A DNA stretch of 64,000 nt from Arthrobacter sp. SLBN-100. Lineage in GTDB: Bacteria > Actinomycetota > Actinomycetes > Actinomycetales > Micrococcaceae. Of the stretch, positions 58,125 through 64,000 are shown in pieces. The stretch covers positions 2,852,001-2,916,000 of the forward strand of contig NZ_VFMY01000001.1 in assembly GCF_006715305.1 (NCBI RefSeq). The letters are read 5' to 3'. The notes under the pieces were generated by a model that was not told the origin of the DNA, ran no database searches, and worked only from the letters and a program-made list of their open reading frames with translations. Both the position numbers and the translations under genes were made by a program. The stretch's first letter is position 1. Each line of letters begins with the position of its first letter.

Positions 58125-59318
58125 TTACTTGACCTTCAATGGCTTGGCCGCACCCGCCAGCAGGAGCGCCAGGAGGATGGGCGCAAGGATGGCCAGCAGT
58201 GCCTTGTGGATTCCCGTGAGGTCACCCAGGTAACCCAGCAGGGGAGGACCGGCCAGGAACGAGATGTATCCCAGGGTGGACACCACGGAGACCCGCGCTG
58301 CGGCGTGCCGGGGATCGTCAGCGGCGGCGGACATTCCCATCGGAAAGGCCAGGGCAGCCCCAACGCCCCAGAGTGCGGCACCGCCTGCGGCCACCCAGGC
58401 ATTCCCGGCGAGCACGAAGAGGCAGAGTCCGACGGCGGCTGCGGCCATGCTGGCCCGGAGGACGGCAACCCGGCCATACTTGTCGATGACGCGGCCACCG
58501 AAGAAGCGCATCGCCGTCATGGCCAGGACAAAGAGGGCAAACATCAGGGCACCGGTGGATTCGGAGGTTCCCAGCCCGTCCACTGATGCCTTGGCAATCC
58601 AGTCATTGCCCGCACCTTCGGTCAAGGTGGCCCCGAGGACCACGACGCCGATGAGCACGGTCCTGCTGTCCCGCCACGCCGAGGGACCTTTGACAGCCTT
58701 GGCGCCTTCCGCGGGAGCCGGAACGGCGGCGTGCGGGAGGAAGTAGCGTGGCGCGGTCATGGTCACCAGCAGCACGATGCCCACGATGACCAGCAGGTGC
58801 AGCGGCAGGTCGACACCGAGGTTTGACAGACCCGCGCCAATGAGGGCGCCCACGAAGGCCCCGCCGCTGAAGGCAGCGTGGAACTGGGGCATGATGGTGC
58901 GCCGCAGCTTATGTTCCACATCAGCGCCTTCGATGTTCTGCGACACGTCCCACAGGCCGATGGCGATACCGAAGAAGAACAGGGAAATGGCCGTGCCGGG
59001 GATGGACTCGATGGACAGCGAGAACGCGATTCCCGCCCCTGCGGCCGAGGCCAGCAGTCCGCCCAGGCGGACGGTGTTCGCTGTACCGAGTCGTCCCACC
59101 ACCCATCCGGCAGTGGGCAGTGCCAGCAGTGAACCGACGGCGGTGCACAGCAGCAGGGTGCCCATTTGTCCGGACGTGATCTGCAGTGTTTGGGTAACCG
59201 CGGGAATCCTGGCCGCCCAGCTGGCGAAAACCAGTCCGTTGATGCCAAAGACAACAACAGTGGCAGCCGCGGCTGCCTTAAGTCCAGCTTCTTCTGCCGT
59301 GCCGGTGTTGATGCTCAT
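58125..59318 (-). CDS. MFS transporter
   Basis: 397 aa, about twelve helices. MFS text: VFGINGLVFASWAARIPAVTQTL, GWVVGRLGTANTVRLGGLLASAAGAGIAF, FHAAFSGGAFVGALIGAGL, and FFGGRVIDKYGRVAVLRASMAAAAVGLCLF (the loop 8-9 repeat of the MFS motif). It resembles sugar or drug exporters of the NarK/FucP-related kind only loosely. ATG 59318 overlaps the stop of the DeoR gene by 4 nt, so the two form an operon under the DeoR promoter. Confidence 0.9.
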   Translation of the reverse strand: MSINTGTAEEAGLKAAAAATVVVFGINGLVFASWAARIPAVTQTLQITSGQMGTLLLCTAVGSLLALPTAGWVVGRLGTANTVRLGGLLASAAGAGIAFSLSIESIPGTAISLFFFGIAIGLWDVSQNIEGADVEHKLRRTIMPQFHAAFSGGAFVGALIGAGLSNLGVDLPLHLLVIVGIVLLVTMTAPRYFLPHAAVPAPAEGAKAVKGPSAWRDSRTVLIGVVVLGATLTEGAGNDWIAKASVDGLGTSESTGALMFALFVLAMTAMRFFGGRVIDKYGRVAVLRASMAAAAVGLCLFVLAGNAWVAAGGAALWGVGAALAFPMGMSAAADDPRHAAARVSVVSTLGYISFLAGPPLLGYLGDLTGIHKALLAILAPILLALLLAGAAKPLKVK

Positions 59319-60088
59319 ACGTTCACTACTTCCACAGAGTTGTCGTCAAGTCGTCGCTGTTCGTCCGGGCTGAACCGCTTGTCCGTGACCATGATGTCCA
59401 CACGGTTCAGGCCTGCCACAAGGGCCCGGGCATGTGCTTCCCATTTCGCTGCGGCGGCCGCCACCACCACGCGCGACGCTGATTCGAGCCCGGCACGCTT
59501 CACCGCCGCGTCTTCCAGGTCATGGGCAAGGAGCCCGTCCTTGAGGTCCAGGGCGCAGGGCGTCACCACTGCAGTGTCAAAACGCAGCGAGCGGACGTTG
59601 GATTCCGCGAGCGGACCCCGGAAACACAGTTCGGCGGGTACGAGGCTTCCCCCGGGCAACAGCAGGGCGGGGCGGGTTCCGGCCGTGGCTTCCTCAGCCG
59701 TGAGCACGTTGAGTGACCGCAGTGACATCGGCATCAGGGTCAGGTTCCTCCCGGCCAACGCCCGGGCCACCTCGGTGGCGGTGCTGCCACTGTCCAGCCA
59801 GACATGCTCCCGGTCCCGAAGGAGGCTGGCCACGGCGGCGGCGATGCGTTTCTTGGTGTCCTGGTCCTCCAGCTCGCGCTGCCCGTAGCCGGGATTCTCA
59901 CCATGGCCGATCAGGCTCCGGGCCCCGCCATGGACCCGGCGTAAAACGCCGTTGGCGGCGAGGACTTCAAGGTCACGGCGGATGGTCGCCCCGGAAGCGC
60001 CACAGGCAACGGTCAACTCCTCCACCGACACCTCGTGGCGCTGCCGGAGCACTTCGGCGATGGTGCGGTGCCGCTCGTCCGTCTTCAT
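59315..60088 (-). CDS. DeoR/GlpR-family transcriptional regulator
   Basis: 257 aa from ATG 60088; the frame continues two codons further to a TTG, but a TAGCAT box lies 6 nt before the ATG. N-terminal winged HTH: RHRTIAEVLRQRHEVSVEELTVACGASGATIRRDLEVLAANGVLRRVHGGA. C-terminal DeoR sensor domain: VWLDSGSTATEVARALAGRNL and VDIMVTDKRFS. DeoR regulators sense phosphorylated sugars and usually repress sugar operons. It precedes and overlaps the MFS gene, its likely target, and probably represses itself. Confidence 0.93.
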   Translation of the reverse strand: MKTDERHRTIAEVLRQRHEVSVEELTVACGASGATIRRDLEVLAANGVLRRVHGGARSLIGHGENPGYGQRELEDQDTKKRIAAAVASLLRDREHVWLDSGSTATEVARALAGRNLTLMPMSLRSLNVLTAEEATAGTRPALLLPGGSLVPAELCFRGPLAESNVRSLRFDTAVVTPCALDLKDGLLAHDLEDAAVKRAGLESASRVVVAAAAAKWEAHARALVAGLNRVDIMVTDKRFSPDEQRRLDDNSVEVVNV

Positions 60089-60094
60089 GATCAA

Positions 60095-60100
60095 ATGCTA
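60095..60100 (-). promoter_or_regulatory. -10 box of a leaderless promoter (DeoR-MFS operon)
   Basis: TAGCAT on the minus strand lies 6 nt before ATG 60088. TGATCA-type half-sites (60089-60094 and near 60110) flank the box and could be bound by the DeoR protein. Confidence 0.5.
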
Positions 60101-60134
60101 ACAAGCTTTGATCATTTGCTCATAAAGTCTTCAG

Positions 60135-60256
60135 ACGCTCTCTCACTTTATGCGGCTAATTGCCGAATCCTCTCTCACTTGACGCACCTTAAGCACCGAC
60201 GTTCCCGCACCGGTGCGAGAGCGTGAACGAAAAACGCGCATTAACTGAGAGAGCGT
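60135..60256. repeat. Three-copy 20-bp repeat family in the deoR/ABC-F spacer
   Basis: ACGCTCTCTCACTTTATGCG (60135-60154) recurs directly at 60167-60186 (15 of 20 identical) and in inverted form at 60237-60256 (CGCATTAACTGAGAGAGCGT, 18 of 20 identical). Copies 1 and 3 could pair into a stem across 82 bp, or they may be binding sites for one regulator. Confidence 0.75.
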
Positions 60257-60262
60257 TGGGGG

Positions 60263-61945
60263 TCAGCGGGCGCGCTCCACCCGCTTCTCATCCCACACCG
60301 GCTCGTCCGATTCGTACACCTTCCCGTCGGATCCGAACACCAGGAAGCGGTCGAAGGTGCGGGCAAACCAGCGGTCGTGGGTCACAGCCAGGACAGTACC
60401 CTCAAAGTGGTCGATGGCCCGCTCAAGGGCCTCGGCGGAGTGCAGGTCCAGGTTGTCCGTTGGTTCGTCGAGGAGCAGCAGCGTGGCGCCGCTCAGCTGC
60501 AGGAGGAGGATCTGGAACCGTGCCTGCTGCCCGCCGGAAAGGGATTCGTACTTCTGCTCCGATTGCCCCGCAAGCCCGTACCCGTCAAGTGCACCCGCTG
60601 CCGCCTCACGGCCCAGCCCGGACCGGTGTTCGTCGCCGCGGTGCAGGATTTCCAGGAGCGTCTTGCCCAGCAGGTCCGGCCGCACGTGCGTCTGGGCAAA
60701 GAAGCCCGGGCGGATGCGGGCGCCAAGTTTCACTGTGCCCTCGTGCGGCACTTCGGCGATTTCGACGTCGGACACCGGCACGTGCTCCCGCTCGGGATCG
60801 GTCCCGCCGGTGGCCAGCAGCCGGAGGAAGTGCGATTTGCCCGAGCCGTTGGACCCGAGGACTCCCACGCGGTCACCGAACCACACTTCCGTGGAGAAGG
60901 GCTTCATCAGGCCGGTCAGTTCCAGCTTCTCGGCAACGATGGCGCGCTTGGCGGTGCGGCCGCCCTTGAGCCGCATCTGCACATTCTGCTCCATGGGCAG
61001 CGCCTCGGGCGGCCCGATCTCCAGGAATTTCGCCAGCCGGGTCTGGGCTGCGTGGTACCGGTTGGCCATATCGGAGCGGAACGCGGCCTTGTTTTTATAC
61101 ATATTGACCAGTTCCTTGAGCTTGACGTGCTCCTCATCCCACCGCTTGCGCAGTTCCTCAAAGCGGGCATTCCGGTCCGCCCGCGCCTCCACATAGGAGC
61201 CGAAGCCGCCGCCGTGGATCCAGGCTCCCGCGCCATTTATGCCGGGCTCAAGAGTGACGATGCGGCCCGCAGCGTTGTTCAGCAGTTCCCGGTCGTGGCT
61301 GATGAAGAAGACGGTTTTCTTGGATTCGTTCAGCTTGTCCTCAAGCCAGCGCTTGCCCGGCACGTCCAGGTAGTTGTCCGGTTCGTCGAGCAGCAGCAGG
61401 TCGTCAGGACCGGCGAAGAGCGCTTCGAGTACCAGCCGCTTCTGCTCGCCGCCGGACAGGCTCGACGCCGGTCGGTGCTGCGCGCGGTCAAAGGGGAGTC
61501 CCAGCGCGGCCATGCACACCTCGTCCCAGACGGTTTCGACGTCGTAGCCGCCCGCGTCCCCCCAGTCCACGATGGCCTGGGCGTAGCGCATCTGGCTTGG
61601 CTCGTCGTCGTGCTCCACCATCGCCAGCTCGGCGTCGTCCACCTCATGGGCTGCGGCAGCCAGGGCAGGCGGGGCCGCGGACACCAGCAGGTCACGGACC
61701 GTGGACCCGTCGCGGACCTGGCCCACGAACTGCCGCATGATGCCCATGGTGCCCGACCGGCCGACCACGCCTTCATCGGCAGTCAGGTCGCCGGCGATGA
61801 TCCGGAACAGCGTGGTCTTGCCCGTACCGTTGGGGCCGATGAGGGCCGTTTTAGTGCCGTCCGGAACCTTGAAGGTCACTCCGTTGAGCAGCTGCGTGCC
61901 GTCGGAGAGGAAGTAATCGATACCGGAAACGTCAATATGGGCCAC
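60263..61945 (-). CDS. ABC-F family ATPase
   Basis: 560 aa from GTG 61945 (GGGAAG 9 nt upstream; ATG 61954 is the alternative). Two ABC modules without membrane helices: Walker A GPNGTGKTTL and GSNGSGKSHF; signature SLSGGEQKRL and SLSGGQQARF; Walker B LLLLDEPDNYLDV and LLLLDEPTDNLDL. A long charged linker of about 80 residues between modules (about 225-310) has ELRKRWDEEHVKLKELV. ABC-F proteins act on ribosomes; some give antibiotic resistance, others regulate translation. The specific role cannot be told. Confidence 0.93.
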   Translation of the reverse strand: MAHIDVSGIDYFLSDGTQLLNGVTFKVPDGTKTALIGPNGTGKTTLFRIIAGDLTADEGVVGRSGTMGIMRQFVGQVRDGSTVRDLLVSAAPPALAAAAHEVDDAELAMVEHDDEPSQMRYAQAIVDWGDAGGYDVETVWDEVCMAALGLPFDRAQHRPASSLSGGEQKRLVLEALFAGPDDLLLLDEPDNYLDVPGKRWLEDKLNESKKTVFFISHDRELLNNAAGRIVTLEPGINGAGAWIHGGGFGSYVEARADRNARFEELRKRWDEEHVKLKELVNMYKNKAAFRSDMANRYHAAQTRLAKFLEIGPPEALPMEQNVQMRLKGGRTAKRAIVAEKLELTGLMKPFSTEVWFGDRVGVLGSNGSGKSHFLRLLATGGTDPEREHVPVSDVEIAEVPHEGTVKLGARIRPGFFAQTHVRPDLLGKTLLEILHRGDEHRSGLGREAAAGALDGYGLAGQSEQKYESLSGGQQARFQILLLQLSGATLLLLDEPTDNLDLHSAEALERAIDHFEGTVLAVTHDRWFARTFDRFLVFGSDGKVYESDEPVWDEKRVERAR

Positions 61946-61981
61946 GCAATCCATCTTCCCACGGCGCACCCTCCAGGATTT

Positions 61982-63970
61982 TTAGCCGGCGGAGGTGAGG
62001 AACTTCTGCAGCAGCGGGCCGGAGGTTGTTGCCCCGAAGCCCCCGTCCTCCACAAACACAGCCACGGCAAGGTCGCCATGGACGGCCACGATCCAGGCGT
62101 GGGTCTTGGGCGGATTCTCGTTGCCGAATTCAGCGGTGCCGGTCTTGGCCCCCACGGGCGCACCGGGGACGCTGGTAAGGAAGCCCGCATGCCCGGACGT
62201 CACGACGGCGCGCATCATGTCTGCCAGCTTGGCCGCTTCCTCAGGGGTAATGGGATTCGCGGACGCCTGGGAGGGTGCCTCTGCACTCGCCGTGGCGGAG
62301 GGCTGGGCAGGCGGCACAGACGCTCCGCTGGTGGTTCCCTCGGCGGCAGCGCCGGCGTCGGGATTCACCACAAGCTGCGGGGCAACCGGGGCACCCTTGG
62401 CAACCGAGCCGGCCATCATGGCAGCTGCCAAAGGCGAGAGCAGCACCTTGCCCTGGCCAATCATCGACGCGGCGTGCTCGGTGCCGGCGGCCTCGCCGGG
62501 GACGGATCCCAGGAAGGCATCCGCCCCGAGGGTCGGCGCTTCGACGGCGATCCCCATCGCCAGGGCTGCTGCTTCGAGCTGGCTCTGCGAGACCTTGTCC
62601 CGCGCCGCAATGAAGGCCGTGTTGCAGGAGTGGGCGAAGGCATCACGGAGCGTCACTGAACCCAGGGAGCTCTCCGGGTATCCCTCAGAGTTCTTGAAGG
62701 TCCGCCCTTCCACATTCAAAGTGGGTGTGCACTCAACTTTCGAATCCGGCGTCAGGCCATTCCGTAACATCGCCAGCGAGTCCACCATTTTGAAGATGGA
62801 ACCTGGTGCGTACTGGCCCAGCATTGCCGTGTTGTAGCCGTTGCTTCCCTGCCCTGACGCTGCTGCCAGGACAGCCCCGGTGGAAGGACGCAACGCCACA
62901 ATCGCGGAGGCAGGTTCCACGCCTTCAAGGGTGGTCTCGGCCAGCGATTGCAGCGTGGGGTCCAGGGTGGTCTTCAGCGGTGTTCCCGGCGTGGGCTTCA
63001 CTTCGAAGAGCACCCGGCGCGGATCCGTTGCGGCGGACTGGACCTGTTCCCTCGTCAGGTCTGCACGCTGGGCACGGATGACGACGGCGTCCGTCCCCCT
63101 GAGCTGTTCATCATACTGTTGCTGCAGCCCGCCGATGCCGGTGACATCTCCCGCGGTCAGCTCACCTCCCGATGCTTCGATCTGCTCGGCCGTGGCCTCG
63201 CCGACGGAGCCGAGGACGGCGCGGGCAAAGGTGCGGGTTGGAGCCAGCGGCATGGATGCAGGAATGGCACGCGCTCCGGGAATGGCTGCAATCTGCTCAT
63301 TGCTGATGGTGCGGCCTTCTTCGCGCAGCGTTATCGCGGACACAAAGGCATCGGCGCCGGAGGCCTGCACCTGCTGGCTGTAGGCGGCGGGATCCACCCC
63401 GACGAGGGCCGCGAGCTTGCCGGCGGAATCAGCGGGATCCGCGGCGCCCAGCTGGGGTTTGTCGATGCCGACATTCACCACCGGGCGGTACGTCACCAGG
63501 GGTACGTCGCCGGCACCCAAAATGTCCGCCCGCTGGGGTGATTGTGATCCCTTGGTCAGGATCTCGCTGTCCGCCAGGCCCGGTGCCAGGGCGGCAGGGT
63601 CCCAGACGGTGAGCCACTTGTCCCCGGACTTCTTGAATTTCGCGGACAGGGTGTACTTCCATTCGGCACCGCCGAAGTTCCAGGTGTAGTTCAGCGGTGT
63701 TGAGGCGTTCTCGCCGTCAAGCGTCGGTTCTCCTGCTTCAACCGTCGGCTTCTGGGGATCCAGTGCGGCGAAAACGCTCTTCAGCTGATCATTGGCGGCT
63801 GCGGAGTCTTTACCATCGAAGGGCACCGATCCCACGTCCAGTCCGGAGACCGCGGTGGCAAACTGCCTGGACGCGGCTTCGGCGCCGCTCCTGCCGTCGT
63901 CGCAGGCCACCAGCGATGCTCCAAGAACGACGGCAGCGATGCCCAAAGACAGTTTTGCAGATATCCCCAT
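61982..63970 (-). CDS. Penicillin-binding lipoprotein (MecA-N domain, transpeptidase)
   Basis: 662 aa, from ATG 63970. A lipoprotein signal ends in LVACDD, the lipobox. MecA-N (NTF2-like) domain (about 30-150), a PBP dimerisation domain (about 165-290), then a transpeptidase domain with SIFK (GSIFKM), SCN in the second motif (HSCNTAF) and KTG (VGAKTGTAEF). An insertion rich in Ala/Ser/Pro (near residues 560-580) precedes the KTG region. It should cross-link peptidoglycan outside the membrane. The start has a GATAAT box 6 nt upstream. Confidence 0.95.
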   Translation of the reverse strand: MGISAKLSLGIAAVVLGASLVACDDGRSGAEAASRQFATAVSGLDVGSVPFDGKDSAAANDQLKSVFAALDPQKPTVEAGEPTLDGENASTPLNYTWNFGGAEWKYTLSAKFKKSGDKWLTVWDPAALAPGLADSEILTKGSQSPQRADILGAGDVPLVTYRPVVNVGIDKPQLGAADPADSAGKLAALVGVDPAAYSQQVQASGADAFVSAITLREEGRTISNEQIAAIPGARAIPASMPLAPTRTFARAVLGSVGEATAEQIEASGGELTAGDVTGIGGLQQQYDEQLRGTDAVVIRAQRADLTREQVQSAATDPRRVLFEVKPTPGTPLKTTLDPTLQSLAETTLEGVEPASAIVALRPSTGAVLAAASGQGSNGYNTAMLGQYAPGSIFKMVDSLAMLRNGLTPDSKVECTPTLNVEGRTFKNSEGYPESSLGSVTLRDAFAHSCNTAFIAARDKVSQSQLEAAALAMGIAVEAPTLGADAFLGSVPGEAAGTEHAASMIGQGKVLLSPLAAAMMAGSVAKGAPVAPQLVVNPDAGAAAEGTTSGASVPPAQPSATASAEAPSQASANPITPEEAAKLADMMRAVVTSGHAGFLTSVPGAPVGAKTGTAEFGNENPPKTHAWIVAVHGDLAVAVFVEDGGFGATTSGPLLQKFLTSAG

Positions 63971-63976
63971 CGCGCC

Positions 63977-63982
63977 ATTATC
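63977..63982 (-). promoter_or_regulatory. -10 box of a leaderless promoter (penicillin-binding protein gene)
   Basis: GATAAT on the minus strand lies 6 nt before ATG 63970. The -35 region would fall at the window edge. Confidence 0.5.
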
Positions 63983-64000
63983 CCCCGGTTTTTGCCGCCC

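Overview
The window looks like a chromosomal segment of a high-GC actinobacterium of the Micrococcaceae, most likely Arthrobacter or Pseudarthrobacter. This is judged by eye from protein style (S6/SSB/S18/L9/DnaB cluster, CsoR/CopA, DUF2277, CGNR zinc finger, LAL-type LuxR regulator) and from many GTG/TTG and apparently leaderless starts. No tRNA, rRNA, CRISPR array, transposase or phage gene was found.

Layout. 1-4900: the 3' part of a class I aminotransferase, small hypothetical genes, a BNR-type sialidase-like protein coupled to a MoaD/ThiS protein, and a secreted C-terminally anchored protein next to a sortase-like gene. 4947-8760: a universal stress protein, a candidate small RNA, then a copper-homeostasis operon (csoR, copZ-like chaperone, copA) with textbook CsoR operators. 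8790-14283: DUF2277, an orphan WXG100 protein, an EamA exporter divergent from a CGNR regulator, small membrane proteins, MATE and DoxX. 14825-19219: a 1464-residue secreted pectinolytic enzyme fusing a CE12 rhamnogalacturonan acetylesterase to a PL11 rhamnogalacturonan lyase. 19375-29359: a double-hotdog thioesterase, dnaB with a DnaA-box-rich upstream region, accessory genes (L7/L12-like protein, DNRLRE secreted protein, FMN reductase, PhzF), then rplI-rpsR-ssb-rpsF in reverse. The usual rplI-dnaB adjacency is split by about 5.8 kb.

29998-51272 is the centre of interest: a LAL-family regulator followed by a complete Wzx/Wzy-type exopolysaccharide locus. It holds an initiating phosphoglycosyltransferase, a nucleotide-sugar set (Gfo/Idh oxidoreductase, SDR epimerase, two DegT aminotransferases, a NeuD/PglD-like acyltransferase), a flippase, three glycosyltransferases, a secreted glycosidase-like lipoprotein, a Wzz-like co-polymerase and a Wzy polymerase. 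Ten of these genes are joined by nine successive 4-nt ATGA/GTGA overlaps. The polymerase carries a second co-polymerase-like domain at its C terminus. A convergent gene encodes three glycosyltransferase domains (GT26 + GT2 + GT2) in one chain. Together the genes could make, flip, polymerise, trim and regulate one surface polymer, probably containing an N-acylated amino sugar.

51569-64000: M18 aminopeptidase, GABA/amino-acid permease, ABC-2 exporter pair, PAP2-diacylglycerol kinase fusion, MFS transporter with a DeoR regulator, an ABC-F ATPase and a MecA-N-type penicillin-binding lipoprotein. Their promoters repeatedly show a TANNNT box 6-7 nt before the start codon, the sign of leaderless mRNAs.
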